Origin: Nocardia abscessus NBRC 100374
GTDB taxonomy: Bacteria; Actinomycetota; Actinomycetes; Mycobacteriales; Mycobacteriaceae
Direction of reading: 5' to 3'
NCBI RefSeq assembly: GCF_000308455.1
Contig: NZ_BAFP01000109.1
Location: 62,001 to 126,000, forward strand
DNA length: 64,000 bases
This document shows, piece by piece, positions 9,217 to 16,779 of the stretch. The translations under genes and the position numbers were made by a program. The notes beneath the pieces were generated by a model, which saw only the letters and a list, made by a program, of their open reading frames with translations, was not told the origin of the DNA and made no database searches. The stretch's first letter is position 1; the number at the start of each line of letters is the position of its first letter.

Positions 9217-9621
9217 GTGAAGGATGGACGACCGTTCAGCGAGCCGGCCCTGGTCACCATGCACCTGAACGGCGGGTTCACCAAGGTTGTTCTCGAGCGG
9301 ACATTCGGCGATGCTATCTATAGGGACATCCCCACCGAAAGCATTCCCGTTCACCTTCGAGCCATCGGAAGTCGGATACTCCTCGTCGGTCGATTCCAAG
9401 CGCCTGAGGCCAACGATTCGGCCGAAGACATCAGGCGAGCCCTCCGGCATCCAGAAGTCCTCGAAGTCGCGCCGGTCATGATGTTCCGCACACCCTCTAA
9501 CTCGTTACCAGAAGGTCGGGTCAGAGATGCCACTGGTGCGCGTGGCGATGCCGGCGTATTCACCCGCCCGGCCCAGCGTTCCGCGGCTTCGAAGTCATCG
9601 AACGTTTCCGCGGCGCGGTGA
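9217..9621 (+). CDS. Hypothetical protein
   Basis: A 134-residue frame from a GTG that follows a very strong ribosome-binding site, GAGGAGGGGG, 5 bases upstream. The first 90 residues look coding (VTMHLNGGFTKVVLERTF, VHLRAIGSRILLVGRF, DIRRALRHPEVLEVAPVM), like a small alpha/beta protein. The last 40 residues lie opposite the integrase relic on the other strand and look like read-through into unrelated sequence, so the natural protein may have ended earlier. Function unknown. It lies in the tRNA-Ala island. Confidence 0.45.
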   Translation: MKDGRPFSEPALVTMHLNGGFTKVVLERTFGDAIYRDIPTESIPVHLRAIGSRILLVGRFQAPEANDSAEDIRRALRHPEVLEVAPVMMFRTPSNSLPEGRVRDATGARGDAGVFTRPAQRSAASKSSNVSAAR

Positions 9622-9680
9622 CGCACGCGGTCGCTGTCGTAGAACTGGAACTGGACCTGCCAGGCGATGGATCTATCGGA
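9554..9680 (-). pseudogene. Tyrosine-integrase N-terminal domain relic
   Basis: The minus strand reads SIAWQVQFQFYDSDRVRHRA then AETFDDFEAAERWAGRV. This is the pattern of the arm-type-site binding domain of phage integrases: Trp-Gln-Val strand, Tyr-Asp turn, ETF, then a helix with EAERWA. Neither the catalytic domain nor the core-binding domain follows. It lies about 330 bp from the 3' end of tRNA-Ala, the normal place for the integrase of an element inserted there. Confidence 0.5.
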
Positions 9681-9969
9681 GCGGCGCCGGGGGCGTGGGG
9701 TGAAGCATGGGAAGGTGAGTCGCTGCTGCTCCCATTGCCCCATGTTCGTCAAGTGCAGTCCACCTCACTAGTGTTAGCGAGTGGTGGACGCGGAAGGGCA
9801 GCCCCCATACATCTGGCTGGCCGTTCACGCATGGTACGAAGGCACCCTCAACACTCTCGCCAACCCGCCCGGATCTCACGAGTAGGCGGCAGAACCTACA
9901 CAGGCTGATGCCCACAGCCGAAACGAAATACCAAACCATGGGGTTTTCGTGGGGTTGGGCCAAATGAAA

Positions 9970-10004
9970 CAGGTCAGGACCGGTGCAATACCGGTCCTGA
10001 CCTG
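9970..10004 (-). terminator. Terminator hairpin after tRNA-Ala
   Basis: A perfect 14-bp stem (CAGGTCAGGACCGG with CCGGTCCTGACCTG) and a 7-base loop, 10 bases beyond the tRNA 3' end on the minus strand, followed by TTTCATTT. It fits a rho-independent terminator for the tRNA gene. Confidence 0.75.
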
Positions 10005-10013
10005 CGTTTTCTG

Positions 10014-10086
10014 TGGAGCTAAGGGGACTCGAACCCCTGACCCCCACACTGCCAGTGTGGTGCGCTACCAGCTGCGCCATAGCCCC
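10014..10086 (-). tRNA. tRNA-Ala (anticodon GGC)
   Basis: The minus strand folds as a full cloverleaf. The acceptor GGGGCTA pairs with TAGCTCC with one G-U pair, and the discriminator base is A. The D arm is GCGC-AGCTGGTA-GCGC, the anticodon arm CCACA-CTGGCAG-TGTGG with GGC in the loop, and the T arm AGGGG-TTCGAGT-CCCCT. No CCA is encoded. The 73-base length is normal. The last 21 bases are repeated at 1512-1532. Confidence 0.95.
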
Positions 10087-10189
10087 TGGTCGGTTGCGCT
10101 CCGGACTTCCCCGTCGCGCCTGAATGAAGTTACACCAACGGTGTGTCGGCAACCAAATCGCCTCGATTCGGGGGTGACAGGCGAGGGTT

Positions 10190-10740
10190 GATGCGGTTAG
10201 TATCGAACATGTGTTCGAAGGCGGTTCGATTGTGAGGACGCTGGCGGTAGCCGGTTGGATGCTCGGAACGGGCAGAGCAGATGGGGTTGCTGGTTTGTCC
10301 GTTCAGAGTGTCCGGCGGGTGGGCGTGGGGCGTGCGTCGGCGCGGGTGCCGAGTGCGGCTGGGCTGGTCGGCAGTACGTCCGACCGGCCGGACCGACGGC
10401 GGAATCCTCAGATGCCGAAGGGGTTTCGCGGCAGGGAGCGGTGAGACATCTCGAGGCGCGGTCTAGGGACAGGGGGCCGGATCGCGTTGTCGAGTGCGCG
10501 GGCCGGGCGGCGGCAGGTGGAGCCGTTGCCCGGCCCCAGGCCAACCGAAAAACTCGGCGGGCGGCGATCTCGGGGGCTGGGGATGTCGGATCGCACCGTC
10601 GAGTGGGCCGGGGCGTCGATCTGGTGGAGTCGGCGTACCCGGCCCTTCCGTTCGCTGGGGCGGCTGGGCGGCAGGGAGCCGAATCACATCGCGGGGGCTG
10701 AATCGAGCAGCATCTCCGCACTCGGCTGTGGGGGCACTGA
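10190..10740. other. GC-rich gene-free stretch with degenerate internal repeats
   Basis: About 550 bases with no credible gene; long frames here are Arg/Pro/Ser-rich artefacts of GC skew. Some motifs recur imperfectly, for example GGCGGCAGGGAGC at about 10430 and 10670, and GTCGAGTG followed by GGCC at about 10490 and 10600. It looks like decayed duplicated intergenic sequence. Confidence 0.4.
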
Positions 10741-11478
10741 TCAATCGGTGAGCGAGACCACCCAGTTCTCGTCATTGGTGTCGACTCTGGTCGTGCCGTC
10801 GAAGACGGCCGGGGTGGCCGCGGAGCCGCCCAGCGCCGCGCCGAGCGCCGCTGTCTGCGCCATGGCGGTGGTGCGGGCGAAGTCGATCTTGGCGCCGTTC
10901 GCGATGCATTGCCGCACGGATTCGGCGGCTCCGACGTCCCCGGCGATCGCGGCGAGCTCCTCGTTGCTCAGGTCGGCACCACCTTCGCCGGGACGCTTGG
11001 TGGTGAAGAGTTCGGTGTGGAACTTGGAGTAGACCGGGCCCGAACCCGCCTCGGCCACACACTGGTTCGCCGCGACGGCGCGGGTCGAGTAGTCCTTGCT
11101 CCGCGAACGGCCGTCCAGGAAATTCACCAGGCGATAGCGCACCGCCAACGTGCCCGCATCGATCTTCTGCGCGATCTCCTGGCCGTAGATGCGCTCCAGG
11201 CTGCCGCAGCCGGGGCACAGCGGGTCCTCGAAGATGTCGATGGTCTTCTTCGCGTCCGGGCGGCCGAGCAGAATCGAGCCGTTCTGTTCGAGCACCGAGT
11301 GCACCGCCGGGTCGCGCACCGAACCGTAGCCGTCATTGCGGACGGCCGCTTCGTCTCGACCCCATCGGATCGCCGCGATGACGATCAGCACGATCAGCGC
11401 GAGAGCGACCGCACCCAGCGCATAGGTGGTCGCACTGGACATCGGCCGCGGTGTGTACTTCGAACGCGATTCGCTCAC
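10741..11478 (-). CDS. Membrane-anchored DsbA-like thiol oxidoreductase
   Basis: A 245-residue protein from GTG 11478 (a TTG six codons upstream is also possible). A basic N-terminus is followed by one membrane segment at about 17-38. The rest lies outside the membrane and has a thioredoxin/DsbA fold: IDIFEDPLCPGC with the CPGC redox pair at 88-91, an inserted helical part, and GGSAATPAVFDG, where the cis-proline loop lies. Actinobacterial relatives help form or rearrange disulfides in exported proteins. It is monocistronic with an ordinary intact active site. The weak point is the exact start. Confidence 0.85.
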   Translation of the reverse strand: MSESRSKYTPRPMSSATTYALGAVALALIVLIVIAAIRWGRDEAAVRNDGYGSVRDPAVHSVLEQNGSILLGRPDAKKTIDIFEDPLCPGCGSLERIYGQEIAQKIDAGTLAVRYRLVNFLDGRSRSKDYSTRAVAANQCVAEAGSGPVYSKFHTELFTTKRPGEGGADLSNEELAAIAGDVGAAESVRQCIANGAKIDFARTTAMAQTAALGAALGGSAATPAVFDGTTRVDTNDENWVVSLTD

Positions 11479-11675
11479 ATCGACACTTTGCCGCAACCAG
11501 CCACCCGGCCCGCCGCCGGGCCACGCATCCGCGATCCGGCGGCCGTCCCGGTTCTCCGACAGGACGCCATATCAGCCACCGAAGCCGGGCTCGTTCGGAC
11601 GGCTTACGGAGTCTGCGAGCAGTAGGGCAGAAGCACGGAGGGCACTTCACTCGCCACCGGATCGATGACGCCGAC

Positions 11676-12098
11676 CGAACGAGACCGCCCCTGGCGCCCA
11701 CCACGGGTGATTCAGCGCGTGCGGTGGCTACATCCCTCTGGTCGCGCGAACGCGACCGCCCCCGACACCCACCACGGGTGATTCAGCGCGTGCGGTGGCT
11801 ACATCCCTCTGGTCGCGCGAACGCGACCGCCCCCGACACCCATCGCGGTCGATTCAGCGCGTACGGCGGCTACGTCGCTCCGGTCCACGAACGCGACCGC
11901 CCCCAACACCCATCACGGTCGATTCAGCGCGTACGGCGGCTACGTCCCTCTGGTCGCGCGAACGCGACCGCCTCCGACACCCATCACGGTCGATTCAGCG
12001 CGTACGGCGGCTACGTCGCTCCGGTCCACGAACGCGACCGCCCCCAACACCCATCGCCGCCGATTCAGCGCGTACGGCGGCTACGTCGCTCCGGACGC
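11676..12098. repeat. Six-copy 70-71-bp tandem repeat
   Basis: Copies begin at 11676, 11747, 11818, 11888, 11959 and 12029. Each starts with CGAACG(A/C)GACCGCC and contains ATTCAGCGCGT(A/G)CGG and GGCTAC(A/G)TC. Three junctions hold a perfect hairpin: GGTCGCG, loop CGAA, CGCGACC; other junctions carry a GGTCCA variant. The last copy overlaps the final codons and stop of the MFS gene at 12065, so the repeat probably grew outward from that gene end. Because 71 is not a multiple of 3, open frames through the array are artefacts. Confidence 0.85.
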
Positions 12099-13690
12099 CT
12101 GGGTTTGCGGCGGGACATCGGCCGCCCGGCGGGGCTGGAGGATCCCTCTTCGTCCGAGTCGACGACTGCGGCGGTGCCCGGCACGGGCTTGATCTGCCTG
12201 GAATCGGCAGCCGTACCGCAGCGATCACCTGCCACAGGCGAGGGACGGCCCGTCAGCCCGTCGGACGCTCCCACTGCTCCGACGGCACCACCCGCCACCG
12301 ATTCCTGCTGATCAGTCACCGCACGCGAACCCTCCGTGCCCCCGTGACGATCACCCGCCACCGCACCGGATTCGGCCACAACCGGCACCGGACTGTCGGC
12401 CACAGGCGCGGCGGACACCTCGCTCACCGCACGGTCGATCCGAGCCGGTACCCGCTCGGTGTCGTCCGCACCGGCGAAACGTTCGGATGGAGCCTCCGCA
12501 TGTACGGGAACCCGCCGCAGCGGTTCGGGAACGACGGCCCAGACGATCGCCGCGACAGCGAGCAAGGCGCCGGTCACGCCGAGCGCGAGCCCGTAGGACA
12601 CCTGCTGGGCCAGGGCGCCCACGGCGACCGGCCCGATGACGGTGCCGAGGTCGGCGGCCATCTGGAAACCTGCCAGAACCGGCCCGCCGCGCGCCCGCGG
12701 CCCGATGATGTCGGCGACGGCGGCCTGCTGGGTGGGCGTGAACATGCCGGAGCCGAGCCCGGCTACGAACGAGGTGGCGAGCAGCCAGGGCAGGTCGGTC
12801 GCCAGGCCGAGCCCCGCGGTTCCCGCCGCACACACCAGTGATCCGACGATCACGAACGGTTTCCGCCCCCACCGGTCGGACAAGCGGCCCGCGGCGAACA
12901 GCACCGCGACGTTGCCCGCGGCGAACACCGTCAGCGCGACACCCGCCATGCCCGGCGATTGGTGCAGCACCTCGACGACGAGCAGCGGCACCAGCGCCAT
13001 CCGGACACCGAACACGGCCGCGCCGTTGGCGAAGTTCGACAGCAGCACCGCCCGGTACTCCGGCCGCGCCCAGCCCTCCCGGAACGACATCATGCGCACA
13101 CCGCCGACCGGTTCCGGCGCGGCCAGTTCCGAATTCCGCAGACTCAGGTACACCACGACGCTGACGACGAGCAATGCGATCGCGTAGATCACGAACGGCC
13201 AGCGCAGCCCGAGCCCGGACAGCCCGCCGCCCACCAGCGGCCCGCTCACCGAGCCGACCAGGAAGCTGGTCGACCACAACCCGGAGACCCGGCCGCGCTG
13301 TTCGGGCGGCGACATCCGGATGACCAGCGCCAGAGACGACACGGTGAACATGGTGGATCCGATGCCGCCGAGCGAGCGCAACACCATGAGCTGCCAATAG
13401 CTCTGGGCCAGCGCGCTGGCGCCGGTGGACAGCGCGACGATCAGCAGCCCGCCGAGATAGACCGAGCGCTCCCCCAGTCGCTGCACCAGCCGGCCGCTCA
13501 CCGGCGCGAACAGCAAACGCATCAGGGCGAACGCGGAGACGATCGCCGAGGCGGCCGCCACGCCGACGCCGAAGCCGCGCGCGAACTGCGGCAGCACCGG
13601 GGCGACCAAGCCGAATCCGATGGCGATGACGAACGCGCCCCCGACCAGCACCCAGATCTCGGTGGGCAGGGGCTTGGATCTACCGGTCAC
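12065..13690 (-). CDS. MFS transporter (DHA1-like) with long disordered C-terminal tail
   Basis: A 541-residue protein. The first 400 residues carry about 12 membrane segments and the MFS signatures GRLVQRLGERSVYLGG and GRLSDRWGRKPFVIVG after TM2 and TM8, so drug or metabolite export is likely. The remaining ~140 residues are low-complexity, rich in Ala, Val, Ser, Glu and Pro, and end in an Arg/Lys cluster (RRKPRRPERRSRRTR). The GTG start overlaps the last 11 bases of pgm, so translation is probably coupled. The last codons and stop lie in the first unit of the downstream tandem repeat. The tail is unusual and may be partly a product of repeat growth. Confidence 0.85.
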   Translation of the reverse strand: MTGRSKPLPTEIWVLVGGAFVIAIGFGLVAPVLPQFARGFGVGVAAASAIVSAFALMRLLFAPVSGRLVQRLGERSVYLGGLLIVALSTGASALAQSYWQLMVLRSLGGIGSTMFTVSSLALVIRMSPPEQRGRVSGLWSTSFLVGSVSGPLVGGGLSGLGLRWPFVIYAIALLVVSVVVYLSLRNSELAAPEPVGGVRMMSFREGWARPEYRAVLLSNFANGAAVFGVRMALVPLLVVEVLHQSPGMAGVALTVFAAGNVAVLFAAGRLSDRWGRKPFVIVGSLVCAAGTAGLGLATDLPWLLATSFVAGLGSGMFTPTQQAAVADIIGPRARGGPVLAGFQMAADLGTVIGPVAVGALAQQVSYGLALGVTGALLAVAAIVWAVVPEPLRRVPVHAEAPSERFAGADDTERVPARIDRAVSEVSAAPVADSPVPVVAESGAVAGDRHGGTEGSRAVTDQQESVAGGAVGAVGASDGLTGRPSPVAGDRCGTAADSRQIKPVPGTAAVVDSDEEGSSSPAGRPMSRRKPRRPERRSRRTR

Positions 13691-15323
13691 CGGACAGCGC
13701 CTGTCCCACCAATTCCTCCGCGGCCGCCTGCACCTCGACGAGGTGCTCGGCGCCGTGGAACGACTCCGCGTAGATCTTGTACTTGTCCTCGGTGCCGGAG
13801 GGGCGGGCGGCGAACCACGCGTTCTCCGTGGTCACCTTGAGGCCGCCCAGCGGCGCCCCGTTGCCGCGCGCCCTGGTGAGCACGGCGGTGACCGGCTCTC
13901 CGGCGACCTCCTTCGTGGTGATCATGTCCGGTGTCAACTTCGCGAGCAGCTCTTTCTGTTCCCCGGTGGCGGCCGCGTCGATCCGCGCGTAGGCGGGGCT
14001 GCCGTAGCGGCGTTCGAGTTCGACGTAGCGCGCCGACGGGCTCTGCCCGGTGACCGCGGCGATCTCGGCGGCGAGCAGCGCGAGCAGGATGCCGTCCTTG
14101 TCGGTGGTCCAGACGGTGCCGTCCATCCGCAGGAACGACGCTCCCGCGCTCTCCTCGCCGCCGAATGCCAGGCTGCCGCTGAACAATCCGGGCACGAAGA
14201 ACTTGAAGCCGACGGGCACCTCGTGCACGTCGCGGCCGAGCACGGAGACCACCCGGTCGATCATGGACGAGGTCACCGCGGTCTTGCCGATCTTGGTCAG
14301 CGCGTCCCACCCCATCCGGTTGGCGACCAGGTATTCGATGGCCACCGCCAGGAAGTGATTCGGATTCATCAGCCCGCCGTCGGGCGTGACGATGCCGTGC
14401 CGGTCGGCGTCGGCGTCGTTGCCGGTGGAGATGTCGTAGTCGTCCTTGATCGCGATCAGTGATGCCATCGCATAGCGGGAGGACGGGTCCATCCGGATCT
14501 TGCCGTCGCTGTCGAGTGTCATGAACCGCCAGGTGGGATCCACGAACGGATTGACCACTTCGAGCTCGAGATCGTAGCGCTGGCCGATCTCCTCCCAGTA
14601 GTCGACGCTGGCGCCGCCCATCGGATCGGCGCCGAGCCGGATGCCCGCGCCGCGGATGGCGTCCAGGTTCAGCACGTTGGGCAGGTCGTCGATGTAGTGG
14701 TCGAGGTAGTCGTAGCGTTCCACGCCGCTGGCCAGCGCGCGCTGCAGCCTGGTGCGCTTGACCTCGGTGAGCCCGTCGCGCAGCAGTTCGTTCGCACGGG
14801 CGGCGATAGCGTCGGTGGCCGTGTTGTCGGCCGGGCCGCCGTGCGGCGGGTTGTATTTGAAGCCGCCGTCGCGGGGCGGATTGTGCGACGGGGTGACCAC
14901 GATGCCGTCGGCCTGGTGCTTGGTGCCGCCCCGATTGTGGCGCAGCACAGCGTGACTCAGCGCGGGCGTGGGGGTGTAGCGGTCGCGGGCGTCGATCACC
15001 GCGGTCACGTCGTTGGCGGCGAGCACCTCGAGCGCGGTGGTCCAAGCCGGCTCGGACAGGGCATGGGTGTCCCTGGCCAGGTAGACCGGACCGGTGATGC
15101 CCCGGGTCGCGCGGTATTCCACGATCGCCTGGGTGATCGCGAGGATGTGCGCCTCGTTGAAGGCGCCGTCCAGGCTGGAGCCGCGATGTCCCGACGTTCC
15201 GAACGCCACCCGCTGAGCCGGTTCCCGCGCATCCGGAACGCGGCTGTAGTACGCCGTCACCAGGTGCGCGATGTCTTCCAGGTCGGTGGGACGTGCGGGA
15301 CGCCCGGCTCGATCGTGGGCCAT
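13680..15323 (-). CDS. pgm: Phosphoglucomutase, alpha-D-glucose-phosphate specific
   Basis: A 547-residue enzyme, the same length class as E. coli Pgm (546). It interconverts glucose 1-phosphate and glucose 6-phosphate, linking glycolysis with glycogen, trehalose and cell-wall sugar precursors. FGTSGHRGSS lies near residue 41, the phosphoserine loop VVTPSHNPP has Ser146, the metal site is TGNDADADRHG, the sugar-recognition loop is GGEESAG, and the phosphate-binding RPSGTEDKYKIYAE is near the C-terminus. ATG 15323 has GGGAGA upstream. It overlaps the MFS gene at its 3' end. Confidence 0.95.
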   Translation of the reverse strand: MAHDRAGRPARPTDLEDIAHLVTAYYSRVPDAREPAQRVAFGTSGHRGSSLDGAFNEAHILAITQAIVEYRATRGITGPVYLARDTHALSEPAWTTALEVLAANDVTAVIDARDRYTPTPALSHAVLRHNRGGTKHQADGIVVTPSHNPPRDGGFKYNPPHGGPADNTATDAIAARANELLRDGLTEVKRTRLQRALASGVERYDYLDHYIDDLPNVLNLDAIRGAGIRLGADPMGGASVDYWEEIGQRYDLELEVVNPFVDPTWRFMTLDSDGKIRMDPSSRYAMASLIAIKDDYDISTGNDADADRHGIVTPDGGLMNPNHFLAVAIEYLVANRMGWDALTKIGKTAVTSSMIDRVVSVLGRDVHEVPVGFKFFVPGLFSGSLAFGGEESAGASFLRMDGTVWTTDKDGILLALLAAEIAAVTGQSPSARYVELERRYGSPAYARIDAAATGEQKELLAKLTPDMITTKEVAGEPVTAVLTRARGNGAPLGGLKVTTENAWFAARPSGTEDKYKIYAESFHGAEHLVEVQAAAEELVGQALSGDR

Positions 15324-15370
15324 GCTCGGGTCTCCCTTCCGTATCGGCTGCGCCCGGCTCGTCATCAGGA

Positions 15371-15670
15371 TCATGTCCCCGACCACCCGGTCACCGCCGA
15401 CCCCACGGCCACGTCGTTCACGTCGGCCACCCGCCGGAACCTCTCGTTGCCGCACATGCTGAACGTGGTCGGCACGGTGCGGAAGCCTGCTCCCGCGGCG
15501 GCGAGCGGCCGATCGCCCGCCGACGCGCCGCTCAGATCGCCGAGCCGCGCCGAACCGACAATGGTAACGGCCGCCGTGCGCGGTGGCATCGGCGAGGCGA
15601 AATCGCCTGGCGCCGCTCGCCCTACGGGGGATCCGGCGCCGGCGTCGCGCCGGACACGCGGTCTTCTCAT
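15371..15670 (-). CDS. Possible small hypothetical protein coupled to DUF190 gene
   Basis: A 99-residue frame whose ATG overlaps the TGA of the upstream DUF190 gene (ATGA), suggesting coupling. The first half is low-complexity and Arg/Ala/Pro-rich; the second half (FRTVPTTFSMCGNERFRRVA then DVNDVAVGSAVTGWSG) looks more protein-like. There is no membrane segment and the family is not recognised. It could be a non-coding leader of pgm that happens to be open. Confidence 0.35.
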   Translation of the reverse strand: MRRPRVRRDAGAGSPVGRAAPGDFASPMPPRTAAVTIVGSARLGDLSGASAGDRPLAAAGAGFRTVPTTFSMCGNERFRRVADVNDVAVGSAVTGWSGT

Positions 15671-16029
15671 CGCTCACCTTCCTGCCACTGGTCCACCTGC
15701 GCCAACGTGACGTTGACCGAGGTGAACAGTTCGGCATTCCGCTCGACGAAGGCGCGCAGGCGTTCCGGCTCGTCGACCAGCACCAGCATCAGCGGAAGAT
15801 GGACGGCGACATCCAGTAGTCGGGTGGTGTGGACCTGCGCGGACGCGCCGTAACCCTCGATGCCGCGCCACACGCTGGCGCCGGCCAGCCCGGTGTCCCT
15901 GGCCCTGCGCACGACCTCGTGATAGAGGGGCGTGTGCCGCCACTTGTCGTCCTCGTCGAGCAGCACGGTGAGCCGTGCGGCGGGCCGCCATCGGCCCGCC
16001 GTGGCAGCACCCGCTTGCGAACCACTCAT
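15667..16029 (-). CDS. DUF190-domain protein
   Basis: A 120-residue cytoplasmic protein, mostly one DUF190 domain: LTVLLDEDDKWRHTPLYHEV, then RARDTGLAGASVWRGIEGYG, then VHLPLMLVLVDEPERLRAFV. The fold resembles the PII/CutA ferredoxin-like group. These proteins often sit beside crcB fluoride channels and a regulatory role has been proposed, but no crcB gene is in the window. ATG 16029 is chosen because an AAGGGGG element lies upstream; an in-frame ATG 20 codons earlier lacks one. The downstream frame overlaps its stop. Confidence 0.8.
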   Translation of the reverse strand: MSGSQAGAATAGRWRPAARLTVLLDEDDKWRHTPLYHEVVRRARDTGLAGASVWRGIEGYGASAQVHTTRLLDVAVHLPLMLVLVDEPERLRAFVERNAELFTSVNVTLAQVDQWQEGER

Positions 16030-16779
16030 CGCCTGACCCCCTTCCGTCGTGCCGTTCCCGTCGATCGCCGAGCCGAACCAGGTGTCCACCGTGCCATGCC
16101 CGCGCCGGGCCCCGACGTCCCGGCCACGCCACCGCCACTCCCCGAGGCGGACGAGCGCGGGGAGCGCCGCGCCCGGTCCGAGGAGTCTACGAACCTCGCG
16201 GGTGGGGTGGAGAGGGTGGTGCGACCGCCGGGTACGCCGAGCCGAGAAGGGTATGCAGCAGTCCCTTGGCTACCCATACCGCGGCGGCCGGAATCATCGA
16301 GATTCCGATTGCAAAGCATCCCATGACTTTTACCGCGTCGGTCGGACAGGGGACCGTGCACGTCTGCACGAGACCGGATCGAGCGCGATGCCGACAGCGT
16401 TCAGCACAGCCCGCCACATCCGACTTCGTCGTATCTTGCACCAAAAATGGTGATCGGGGAGCGCTTTGCGGTGCGCGGTTGACCCGACCGCAGGTCACGC
16501 CCGATGCCGGGCCGCATCGCACCCAACCCGAATTCGGGCCACCGCGCACAGTACGGAGATTCGCCTCGCGCCGAGACTCGACCATCGAGCGCACGGCCGT
16601 TGGCAATCGCACAGCCACAGGTCCGGCGACCTACGTCGCAGGCTCGGCGAGTGGGTGGTTCCGGGCGGGCGAACGGAATTGCGCGGCGGGTGATACGACG
16701 ACGGCCGCCGTTCCCGCGACGAGGCGCGGGAACGGCGGCCGCTGGGTTCGCAAACCGGGTCGGCGGTGCCGTGCTCGGG
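16030..16779. other. Gene-free stretch containing an MFS terminator
   Basis: About 750 bases between the DUF190 gene and the 3' end of the MFS gene. The only clear structure is the hairpin at 16702-16741. The sequence around 16230-16460 is less GC-rich and may hold the DUF190 promoter. Frames here lack ribosome-binding sites and protein-like composition. Confidence 0.45.
16702..16741 (-). terminator. Strong terminator hairpin after the MFS gene
   Basis: A perfect 17-bp stem, CGGCCGCCGTTCCCGCG with its complement, and a 6-base loop, 38 bases past the MFS stop codon. There is no long U run, as is common for actinobacterial terminators. Confidence 0.7.

Noticed and set aside
9673..10152. A long minus-strand frame running through the tRNA-Ala gene
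   Set aside because: It translates the tRNA itself and a terminator hairpin; not a gene.
11676..12098. Regularly spaced repeats as a CRISPR array
   Set aside because: The copies are head-to-tail over the whole 71 bp, with no unique spacers and no cas genes; it is a plain tandem repeat.
12351..13397. Long arginine-rich open frames antisense or in shifted frames to the MFS, pgm and other genes
   Set aside because: They mirror strong genes in GC-skewed codon usage, have no ribosome-binding sites and are low in protein-like motifs.
15371..15666. Fluoride riboswitch upstream of pgm/after the DUF190 gene
   Set aside because: The conserved crcB-motif sequence is not visible and no crcB gene is present.
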